Source: Actinomycetes bacterium
GTDB taxonomy: Bacteria; Actinomycetota; Actinomycetes; Propionibacteriales; Propionibacteriaceae
Direction: 5' to 3'
Length of the DNA: 18,997 nucleotides
Assembly: GCA_023419175.1 (NCBI GenBank)
Contig: JAEZYG010000039.1
Location: 1 to 18,997, forward strand
Shown here: positions 8,140-15,008 of the stretch, one piece after another
Layout: the number at the start of each line of letters is the position of its first letter
How positions within the stretch are numbered: position 1 is the stretch's first letter
Program-made: the position numbers and the translations under genes
The notes under the pieces: generated by a model
Databases searched by the model: none
The model's input: the letters and a program-made list of their open reading frames with translations, nothing else
What the model was told of the DNA's origin: nothing

Positions 8140-9555
8140 TCACTTCACCTTATGGGATCCGATATTGTGTCTTTCGGTGTAGATATGAACCACGATCATC
8201 ATGAGTAGACCGATAAAGAGAACCATCACGATCCCCAAAATTCCCCAATATTGAGTATTGGATTTTCCGGTCAGAACATGTCCTAATGCGATAGCCATTC
8301 CGAAAAAGGCAGGAGACATGAAAGAGATCGCTCGTCCCGTCGTTGCGTAGAGGCCAAAGACCTCTCCGGCGCGTCCTTCAGGAGCGATACGAGCTAGGAA
8401 ACTTCGAGAAGCCGACTGGGCAGGCCCTACGAACATGCACAAGATCATTCCGCAGATCCAAAAGATCATCTTGCCCGCGTCATGCAAAAAGAAGATGAGG
8501 ATTCCAGCCCCCACCAAAGAGATGAGAGATGTCATGATGACTTTCTTGGGGCCGAGAAGGTCATCGAGAAGACCAAAAGCGATCGTCGAGACGCCCGCCA
8601 TGATATTGGCTGCAGCACCAAAGATCACCACCTCAGCACCAGAAAATCCGAAAGTTCCAGCAGCGATGACAGCACCAAAGGCGAATACCCCTGCCAAACC
8701 GTCACGAAAGAACGCTGATGCAACTAAGAAATAGACCACAGCACGATCCACACGCCAAAGACTCATCACTGTCTTGGCAAGTTCACCATAAGCTGCAATA
8801 GCAGGTCCGATCCAACGCCATAGCCACTGCGGATGACGCTTAGCCCATTCGCCACCAATCGACCTGTCTTCATGACGTAACGGTGCAGGATCCTTAATCG
8901 TCAGAAAGGTCGGCAAGGAGAAGAGGAACATCCACAAACCGCAGACAATCATCGCCACTCTGACATCGATAGCATCCTTATTCGTTACCCCAAAAAGTCC
9001 AACCTCTGGAGAGATGAAACCGAAGTAGAGAAAGAGCAAGACGACGATCCCGCCGAGATATCCCATTCCTTGTCCGAAACCGGAGACTCGACCGACATTA
9101 CGGCGAGTCGATACTTTATCGAGAAGGGCATTGTAATTCACTGCCGCCACCTCACAGGTGACAGCTCCAATCGCCATCAATATCAAACCCAACCACAGAT
9201 AGGACGGATCAGGTCGGACAAAGAAAAGACTGGCCGAGACGATCGCTAACAACCAGGTTAAATAGCGCAAGGCGGTAACTGTGCGCCCTTTACGATCCAT
9301 CGTCTGCCCCAAGACAGGAGCGAGAAGAGCGATCACAATTCCCGCGATAGTCGTAGTCAAGGACAGCGATTCGGTGGTGTGATTCGTCTCACCGAAGGCC
9401 GAGCTGGTGATATAGACACTGAAAACAAAGGTGGTGATACAGGCGCTAAATGGCTGAGTAGCCCAATCCCAGAACGCCCATCCAACGATGCGCGCTTTGG
9501 AGCTGGACATACGAGCTTGATCGCCACTCAACGACAACGATACTTCTTTGTCCAC
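8140..9555 (-). CDS. UMF1-family (Atg22-like) MFS transporter
   Basis: This is a polytopic membrane protein of 471 residues with about 12 hydrophobic segments. WAFWDWATQPFSACITTFVF (26-45) is the signature first helix of the UMF1/Atg22-like branch of the major facilitator superfamily, whose fungal members export amino acids from the vacuole; the substrate of the bacterial members is generally unknown. GQTMDRKGRT between helices 2 and 3 is the MFS cytoplasmic loop motif. A loop of about 50 residues (near 220-270, rich in Trp and Arg) separates the two six-helix halves. The start is GTG at 9555 with no visible ribosome site; ATG at 9510 is the alternative but also lacks one. It follows parE by about 50 bp on the same strand and could be read through from it. 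Confidence 0.87.
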   Translation of the reverse strand: MDKEVSLSLSGDQARMSSSKARIVGWAFWDWATQPFSACITTFVFSVYITSSAFGETNHTTESLSLTTTIAGIVIALLAPVLGQTMDRKGRTVTALRYLTWLLAIVSASLFFVRPDPSYLWLGLILMAIGAVTCEVAAVNYNALLDKVSTRRNVGRVSGFGQGMGYLGGIVVLLFLYFGFISPEVGLFGVTNKDAIDVRVAMIVCGLWMFLFSLPTFLTIKDPAPLRHEDRSIGGEWAKRHPQWLWRWIGPAIAAYGELAKTVMSLWRVDRAVVYFLVASAFFRDGLAGVFAFGAVIAAGTFGFSGAEVVIFGAAANIMAGVSTIAFGLLDDLLGPKKVIMTSLISLVGAGILIFFLHDAGKMIFWICGMILCMFVGPAQSASRSFLARIAPEGRAGEVFGLYATTGRAISFMSPAFFGMAIALGHVLTGKSNTQYWGILGIVMVLFIGLLMMIVVHIYTERHNIGSHKVK

Positions 9556-9567
9556 ACATTCAGCATA
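9556..9567 (-). promoter_or_regulatory. Possible -10 element for a near-leaderless UMF1 transcript
   Basis: TATGCT (9567-9562, minus strand) ends 7 bases ahead of the GTG start, so a transcript from it would begin at or next to the start codon. This would fit the absence of a ribosome site. No good -35 was found, so this is weak. Confidence 0.25.
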
Positions 9568-9606
9568 TCGAGACTAAGCCGCGAAGGGCGAACGCGTCCA
9601 TAATCA

Positions 9607-11703
9607 TCACATATCGATCTGATCGTTATCGATCGCATAAGCGCCATCGATAATGAATTCCTTACGAGACGCCACCTCAGTTCCCATCAACATTTCAAAA
9701 GTCGCCTCGGCTCTAGCGGCATCATCAACGGTCAGTCTGCGCAGGAGACGTTTGCGCGGATTCATCGTGGTTTCAGCAAGCTGATCCGCATCCATCTCAC
9801 CCAAACCCTTATAGCGTTGAGGCTCTTTGAACTTGATCCCCTTCTTTCTCAATTCAGCGAATTTACGCTGATATTCCTGATCTGAATAGGTATAGATATA
9901 TTTTTCCATTCCTTTTTTAGGATTGATAAGTTCAAATCGGTGCAGAGGAGGAACGGCGGAAAAAACCCGCCCAGCTTCCACCAAGGGACGCATATATCGG
10001 AAGAAAAGGGTGGCGAGCAGACAGCGGATATGGGCACCATCTGAATCGGCATCTGCCATGAAGATGATCTTGCCATAACGAGCCTGTTCAAGATCGAAAC
10101 TTTTTTCACTTCCAGCTCCGACCACCTGAATGATCGATGAGCATTCGGCATTCTTGAATGTCTCAGCTGGGCTTGCTTTTTGAACATTGAGAATCTTGCC
10201 GCGAATTGGCAAAAGAGCTTGGAATTCAGAGTCCCGTGCCGATTTCGCTGTTCCCAACGCCGAATCCCCCTCAACGATGAAAAGCTCGGTGATATCCGAG
10301 TCGTTGGAGCGGCAATCTTTCAGTTTGGGAGGCAATGAGGACGATTCCAAAGCATTCTTCTTGCGATTGGTCTCCCTTATCAAACGCTCTTGAACACGAG
10401 CTCTGGAAACGTTGACGACTTTCTCCATCACCAGACGAGCCATCTGGCGAGTCGGACCTTTCGTAGAGGTGAGAAATTCGGTGATCTGTTCTTCGACGAT
10501 TTTGGCGACCAGACGGGTAACAGGAGGAGTTCCCAAAACCTCTTTCGTCTGTCCTTCGAATTGAGGCTCAGCCAGACGCACAGCAACGACTGCAGTCAAC
10601 CCTTCTAAAACGTCATCTTTGATGATCTCATCGCTCGCTTTGAGTAATTTTGTCCCTTTGAGGGCTTTCAGAAAAGCCCTGTGCAATCCCCTCTCGAAAC
10701 CTTGGACATGGGTTCCCCCTTTGGGTGTGGCAACGATATTGACAAAGGATCGTTCGATAACGCTATATTTCGTTCCCCAACGCACGGCGATATCGACATC
10801 TAAGATCCGTTCCACATCGGTGGGGGTCATCTCGTTATTCTCATCGAGCATCGGGACAGTCTCTACGAAACTACCCTGTCCTTGAATTCTTTGAATATCG
10901 CAAAGAGGCTCGTCTGGGGCGAGGAAATCGACAAATTCAGCGATCCCTCCCTCAAATTTGAATTCTTCGTAGACCGGTTCGTCCTCGCGTTCATCTGCAA
11001 GATGAATGTCCAAAGATGGGACGAGGAAAGCGGTCTGCCGAGCGCGCTCGACCAATTGATTGAAATCGAGCTCGGCTTCTTTCAAGAAAATCTGACGATC
11101 TGGCCAATAGCGAACTCTCGTCCCCGTCTTTGCTTTTGCAATACGCTTCATTTTGCGGATTCCGCTTGAGGGGGTAAAGGGAGCGTTAGGGCCTTCCCCA
11201 TCGAAAATACCGGGCACTCCCCTGCGAAAGCTCATCGTCCACGTCGCCGAATCACGATCCACTTCCACATCGATACGCGAGCTTAAAGCGTTGACGACCG
11301 ATGCTCCCACTCCATGAAGACCACCGGCGACATTGTAATTATCAGATCCGAATTTTCCTCCGGCGTGCAATTTCGTAAAGACAACCTCAACACCGCTCAG
11401 CCCTGTCTTGGGCTCGATATCGACTGGAATCCCCCGGCCGTGATCGCTGACCGTGATCGATCCATCGGCACATAAAGCCACATCGATACGATCCCCATAA
11501 CCAGCAAGAGCTTCGTCTACAGCATTATCGATAATCTCCCATAGACAATGCATCAATCCGCGCGTATCGGTTGAACCGATATACATCGCGGGACGTTTGC
11601 GAACAGCTTCTAATCCTTCGAGAACGAGCAGATTCTTCGCCCCATAGGAGCGCGATTGAGCGGTTGTCGATTGCCTAGGTGACACGGGCTGAATCCTACC
11701 CAA
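9607..11703 (-). CDS. parE: DNA topoisomerase IV subunit B (ParE/GyrB family)
   Basis: This is the ATPase subunit of a type IIA topoisomerase, and pairs with a ParC/GyrA-type subunit to decatenate chromosomes. Numbered from the upstream GTG (714 residues), the GHKL ATPase domain has EGLEAVRKRPAMYIGS (45-60), EIIDNAVDEA with catalytic Glu72 and Asn76, GRGIP (105-109) and GGLHGVGA (143-150). The QTK loop is QTKEVLG (401-407), a variant I associate with actinobacterial ParE. The TOPRIM domain has EGDSALG (494-500) and DADSDG (567-572), then QRYKGLGEMD near the C-terminus. The TTG at 11703 has an AGGAAGG ribosome site at ideal spacing, giving 698 residues; GTG at 11751 lacks one. No parC lies in the window. 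A second GyrB paralogue elsewhere is expected. Confidence 0.93.
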   Translation of the reverse strand: MGRIQPVSPRQSTTAQSRSYGAKNLLVLEGLEAVRKRPAMYIGSTDTRGLMHCLWEIIDNAVDEALAGYGDRIDVALCADGSITVSDHGRGIPVDIEPKTGLSGVEVVFTKLHAGGKFGSDNYNVAGGLHGVGASVVNALSSRIDVEVDRDSATWTMSFRRGVPGIFDGEGPNAPFTPSSGIRKMKRIAKAKTGTRVRYWPDRQIFLKEAELDFNQLVERARQTAFLVPSLDIHLADEREDEPVYEEFKFEGGIAEFVDFLAPDEPLCDIQRIQGQGSFVETVPMLDENNEMTPTDVERILDVDIAVRWGTKYSVIERSFVNIVATPKGGTHVQGFERGLHRAFLKALKGTKLLKASDEIIKDDVLEGLTAVVAVRLAEPQFEGQTKEVLGTPPVTRLVAKIVEEQITEFLTSTKGPTRQMARLVMEKVVNVSRARVQERLIRETNRKKNALESSSLPPKLKDCRSNDSDITELFIVEGDSALGTAKSARDSEFQALLPIRGKILNVQKASPAETFKNAECSSIIQVVGAGSEKSFDLEQARYGKIIFMADADSDGAHIRCLLATLFFRYMRPLVEAGRVFSAVPPLHRFELINPKKGMEKYIYTYSDQEYQRKFAELRKKGIKFKEPQRYKGLGEMDADQLAETTMNPRKRLLRRLTVDDAARAEATFEMLMGTEVASRKEFIIDGAYAIDNDQIDM

Positions 11704-11755
11704 GCTTGACCTTCCTGTGCAGGGGGGCACGCCCGAGGAGACCCACTTCACTCAT
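11696..11755 (-). other. Possible 19-codon upstream ORF overlapping the parE start
   Basis: An ATG at 11755 opens a short frame (MSEVGLLGRAPLHRKVKLG) that ends at a TAG at 11698-11696. This is out of frame with parE and just past its preferred TTG start (11703-11701), so the parE ribosome site lies inside it. A GAGGAGG lies upstream but about 13 nt from the ATG, which is farther than ideal. It may be a coupling peptide or chance. Confidence 0.25.
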
Positions 11756-11765
11756 AGAGACTTAT

Positions 11766-11793
11766 TTGCCCTCCTCGCTAGAGTGGATATAGG
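11766..11793 (+). promoter_or_regulatory. Promoter of the DUF7455-type gene
   Basis: TTGCCC (11766-11771) and TATAGG (11788-11793) are 16 bp apart on the plus strand, about 25 bp ahead of the start codon. A strong GAGGAGG ribosome site follows (11808-11814). Confidence 0.55.
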
Positions 11794-11818
11794 CGAAAGT
11801 AGATAACTGAGGAGGACA

Positions 11819-12016
11819 ATGAATACGACCTTGACGCGCGAACGCAGTTTGACCACTGCCGATAGGTGTGATCGCTGTGGCGCTCAAGCATATATGGTGG
11901 CAACGCTTCCCTCTGGTCGCCAACTCTCATTCTGCGCTCACCACGGACGCATTCACGCCGATAAACTTCAGCAAATCGCCATCGACATTCACGATGAAAG
12001 CGATCATATCCGCTGA
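11819..12016 (+). CDS. Small zinc-ribbon protein of the DUF7455 type
   Basis: This is a 65-residue protein with the pattern ADRCDRCGAQAYM...LSFCAHHGR. Cys17 and Cys20 form a CxxC knuckle, and Cys39 with His41/His42 a second half, which together suggest one bound zinc. I recognise this as the conserved actinobacterial family called DUF7455, whose molecular role is not established to my knowledge. It often lies near the topoisomerase IV subunit B or a principal sigma factor gene. Here it is divergent from parE. It has its own promoter, a GAGGAGG ribosome site 5-6 nt before ATG, and a strong terminator, so it is a monocistronic unit. Confidence 0.88.
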   Translation: MNTTLTRERSLTTADRCDRCGAQAYMVATLPSGRQLSFCAHHGRIHADKLQQIAIDIHDESDHIR

Positions 12017-12026
12017 TATAAACGCT

Positions 12027-12058
12027 GAGCGGGGGATCATTCCCCCGCTCATTTTTTA
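12027..12058 (+). terminator. Rho-independent terminator of the DUF7455-type gene
   Basis: A perfect 10-bp stem, GAGCGGGGGA with TCCCCCGCTC, closes a TCAT loop and is followed by ATTTTTTATT. On the minus strand the run after the stem is only TTT, so it would serve the converging acnA transcript poorly. Confidence 0.95.
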
Positions 12059-12083
12059 TTCTCTTAAGATAATCTTTTCAGAT

Positions 12084-14729
12084 TCACTTCCGATGAGTCT
12101 CGTAAAGCGTGCGCAAGACGAAGGGCATGATGCCCCCATGTCGATAATAAGCCCATTCTCCTGGGGTATCGATTCGCACGTCCATCTCGAATCTCACTTT
12201 CGACCCATCTAGACGTTGAGCCTCTACCTGGACATTTTTAGGCCATTCCACTCCAGCAATCCCAAAGATATCGATCACTTCTTCTCCTGTCAGGCCGAGG
12301 GTATCGGCGCTCTGTCCCTCTTTAAACTGGAGAGGTAGGACTCCCATGCCGACAAGATTAGATCTGTGTATTCTCTCGTAGCTGACAGCTAAAACAGCGC
12401 GTACTCCTAAGAGCATGGTGCCCTTCGCAGCCCAGTCACGAGAACTTCCCGATCCATATTCAGCTCCAGCAAGAATCACCAGATCAATTCCTTGACGCCG
12501 GTAATTCATCGCCGCATCGTAGATCGGAACAATCGAAGATTCCTTAGTAAAATCCCTCGTCCATCCGCCTTGACGGCCTTGGACGATCTGATTTTTCAAA
12601 CGGATATTGGCAAATGTTCCCCGTACCATCACCTCGTGGTTACCTCGACGCGATCCATATGAGTTGAAGTTATGAGCCTCGATACGATGGTCGCGTAGAT
12701 AGCAGGCTGCAGGGGAATCAACAGCGATGGCGCCAGCTGGACTGATGTGGTCGGTCGTCACCGAATCACCTAAACGCGCCAAGACGCGCGCCGAGCAGAT
12801 ATCAGACGTCTTGTTTGGAGTGAGACTCATCTGGTCAAAATAGGGAGCCTTACGGATATAGGTGGACGATTCATCCCATCTGAAGGTCTGCCCTTGATGG
12901 GCATCAAGATCTTTCCAGCGCTGATCTCCTTCGAAAATATCGCGATAGGAATCAAGGTACATCGTCCGGTCAATATGGGCTGAGATGATCTGATCGATCT
13001 CCTCACGTGAAGGCCAGATATCATCTAGCATGATCGCTTTGCCATCGACATATCCGATGGGATCGTTCATAAGATCGATATCCATCGTCCCACCGAGAGC
13101 ATAAGCGACCACTAAGGGAGGAGATGCCAGATAATTCATAGCAACATCGGGATTAATACGTCCTTCAAAATTACGATTTCCCGAAAGAACCGAGGTGATG
13201 ACAACCCCATCACGGGCAGCTGCACTTACCTGTTCAACCAAAGGACCAGAATTGCCGATACATGTCGTGCATCCATATCCAACCGTAGTGAAGCCAAGAC
13301 GATCCAACCACGAGGTCAAACCAGCCTGATCGAGATATCGTGTCACCACTTGAGAACCGGGTGCCAAAGTGGTCTTAACCCAAGGAGGTACAGTCAAGCC
13401 GGCTTCTACCGCTTTTTTCGCCACCAATCCTGCCGCGATCATCACTGAAGGATTGGACGTATTGGTACAGGAAGTGATCGCAGCTATTCCGATCGCTCCA
13501 TGTGCAATCTTATGGGAATCCTCATTGAAGGTCGCCTCATGATACCGAGAGCGATCATCGCTGTAGGAGATGATATCCCTATTAAAAGCGCTGTGAGCTT
13601 CATCGAGACGGATACGATCTTGAGGACGTTTAGGGCCAGCAATCGAAGGAACGACCGTCGAAAGATCCAACTCGATATATTCGTCATACACCATCTGATC
13701 GTCAGGATTCCACCACAATCCTTGAGTCTTGGCATAGCTTTCTACCAAAGCGATCCGATGGGAATCACGTCCTGTCAAACGTAGATAGTCGATGGTGAGC
13801 TGATCGATGGGAAAGATAGCCGCCGTCGATCCATATTCAGGACTCATATTGCCGATAGTCGCGCGATTGGCAACGGGGATATCTGCAATACCTGGACCGT
13901 AGAATTCAACGAATTTTCCAACGACATTGTGTTCTCTCAACATTTGAGTGATCGTCAAGACGACATCGGTAGCTGTCGTCGTCGCTGGAAGATGACCTGT
14001 CAATTTGAACCCGACAACGCGAGGGATCAGCATCGAAATGGGCTGACCCAACATAGCTGCCTCAGCTTCAATGCCTCCTACTCCCCAGCCGAGAACACCT
14101 AAGCCGTTCACCATGGTGGTATGGGAATCTGTCCCAACACAAGAATCGGGATAGGCAACTGTATCATCATCGAAAACCACTCGTGCTAGGTGCTCGATAT
14201 TGACCTGATGGACGATTCCAGCCCCTGGAGGAACGACGGTAAAATTGCTGAACGCCTTCTGACCCCATTTCAAGAATTGGTAGCGTTCACGATTTCTGGA
14301 ATATTCACGCTCGGTATTGATCGCCAAGGCTTGACGCGTGCCGAAAGCATCGGCGATGACCGAGTGATCGATCACCATCTCAGCCGGACAGATGGGATTG
14401 ATAACCCTTGGATCGCCTCCTAATTCCTCCATCGCCTCACGCATAGTCGCCAGATCTACCAGGCAAGGAACACCGGTAAAATCTTGCATCACGACTCGCG
14501 CTGGACGGAATTGAATCTCTCGGCTGGAACGCGAGTCGGCATCGACAAGGCATCTCACATCGTCCGCAGTGACACTCACATCGTCTTCATGACGCAATAG
14601 ATTCTCAGCGAGAATTTTGAGTGAATAGGGTAGGCGCTCACTGCCTTCGAGAGCGTCTAAAGCGAAGATCGTATAGTTCTTCCCCTCAACAACGAGAGTT
14701 TTCTTCGCACCGAATGTATCGAGACTCAT
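12084..14729 (-). CDS. acnA: Aconitate hydratase, AcnA/IRP1 type
   Basis: This enzyme interconverts citrate and isocitrate through cis-aconitate in the TCA cycle, using a labile [4Fe-4S] cluster. The three cluster cysteines are visible: Cys421 in ITSCTNTSNPS, and Cys487 and Cys490 in GYGCTTCIGNSGP. Other landmarks are DSCVGTDSHTTMVNGLGVLG (195-214), NMSPEYGSTAAIFP (294-307), and the swivel-domain segments NSYGSRRGNHEVM, GAEYGSGSSRDWAAKG and YERIHRSNLVGMG. Its 881 residues match the usual AcnA length of about 890-900. The ATG is preceded by GGGGGAG. A 14-bp palindrome overlaps its predicted promoter. The gene appears monocistronic. Confidence 0.97.
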   Translation of the reverse strand: MSLDTFGAKKTLVVEGKNYTIFALDALEGSERLPYSLKILAENLLRHEDDVSVTADDVRCLVDADSRSSREIQFRPARVVMQDFTGVPCLVDLATMREAMEELGGDPRVINPICPAEMVIDHSVIADAFGTRQALAINTEREYSRNRERYQFLKWGQKAFSNFTVVPPGAGIVHQVNIEHLARVVFDDDTVAYPDSCVGTDSHTTMVNGLGVLGWGVGGIEAEAAMLGQPISMLIPRVVGFKLTGHLPATTTATDVVLTITQMLREHNVVGKFVEFYGPGIADIPVANRATIGNMSPEYGSTAAIFPIDQLTIDYLRLTGRDSHRIALVESYAKTQGLWWNPDDQMVYDEYIELDLSTVVPSIAGPKRPQDRIRLDEAHSAFNRDIISYSDDRSRYHEATFNEDSHKIAHGAIGIAAITSCTNTSNPSVMIAAGLVAKKAVEAGLTVPPWVKTTLAPGSQVVTRYLDQAGLTSWLDRLGFTTVGYGCTTCIGNSGPLVEQVSAAARDGVVITSVLSGNRNFEGRINPDVAMNYLASPPLVVAYALGGTMDIDLMNDPIGYVDGKAIMLDDIWPSREEIDQIISAHIDRTMYLDSYRDIFEGDQRWKDLDAHQGQTFRWDESSTYIRKAPYFDQMSLTPNKTSDICSARVLARLGDSVTTDHISPAGAIAVDSPAACYLRDHRIEAHNFNSYGSRRGNHEVMVRGTFANIRLKNQIVQGRQGGWTRDFTKESSIVPIYDAAMNYRRQGIDLVILAGAEYGSGSSRDWAAKGTMLLGVRAVLAVSYERIHRSNLVGMGVLPLQFKEGQSADTLGLTGEEVIDIFGIAGVEWPKNVQVEAQRLDGSKVRFEMDVRIDTPGEWAYYRHGGIMPFVLRTLYETHRK

Positions 14730-14746
14730 AGCTCTCCCCCTTCATT

Positions 14747-14785
14747 TCTTGATATCAAGATACCACAGAGAGGGGTCATTCTCAT
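14747..14785 (-). promoter_or_regulatory. Predicted acnA promoter with a 14-bp palindromic operator candidate
   Basis: TCTTGATATCAAGA (14747-14760) is a perfect 14-bp palindrome ending 18 bp ahead of the acnA ATG. On the minus strand, ATGAGA (14785-14780) and TATCTT (14762-14757) form a -35/-10 pair with 17-bp spacing, each matching consensus at four of six positions. The palindrome would then cover the -10 and the start point, where a bound protein would repress. The regulator is not identifiable. FNR sites share the half TTGAT/ATCAA but have a 4-bp spacer that is absent here. Confidence 0.5.
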
Positions 14786-14997
14786 CTTTCCTTAGCGGAT
14801 ATAGGAGGGGAAGAATGCGAGGGCTCCCCATATCGCTCACGACGCCTTTTTGCCATCTGTTCACGGTAAAGATCGCGCAGATCCTCATCATCCATCACCA
14901 GATAGACCAATCCACAATCCTGAGGACCGCTTGCGCCTGGTTGACATAGAGAACATGGGTCGTCAGGTCTCAATGGACAACGCGGAGTAGATGCCAC
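14782..14997 (-). CDS. Small Cys-rich conserved actinobacterial protein (DUF6767-like)
   Basis: This is a 71-residue protein starting ASTPRCPLRPDDPCSLCQPG and continuing with GPQDCGLVYLVMDDEDLRDLYREQ. Cys7, Cys15, Cys18 and Cys28 could bind a metal. A charged helix rich in Arg and Lys follows, then a polar tail. From memory this resembles the uncharacterised family DUF6767; function unknown. The GTG at 14997 is preferred over the in-frame GTG at 15003 because the AGGAAGG ribosome site abuts 15003 but is 6 nt from 14997. The ribosome site overlaps the stop region of the upstream transporter gene (11-bp gap), so the two are probably co-transcribed. Confidence 0.75.
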   Translation of the reverse strand: MASTPRCPLRPDDPCSLCQPGASGPQDCGLVYLVMDDEDLRDLYREQMAKRRRERYGEPSHSSPPISAKER

Positions 14998-15008
14998 GCT
15001 CACCCTTC

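Noticed and set aside
12027..12058. Bidirectional terminator also serving acnA
   Set aside because: After the stem the minus strand reads CAGCGTTTATA, with only three T residues; at best weak.
11868..12212. 114-codon plus-strand ORF
   Set aside because: Out of frame with the DUF7455-type gene, runs through its terminator and into the 3' end of acnA.
14747..14760. FNR/CRP-type binding site
   Set aside because: FNR sites have TTGAT and ATCAA separated by 4 bp; here the halves abut directly.
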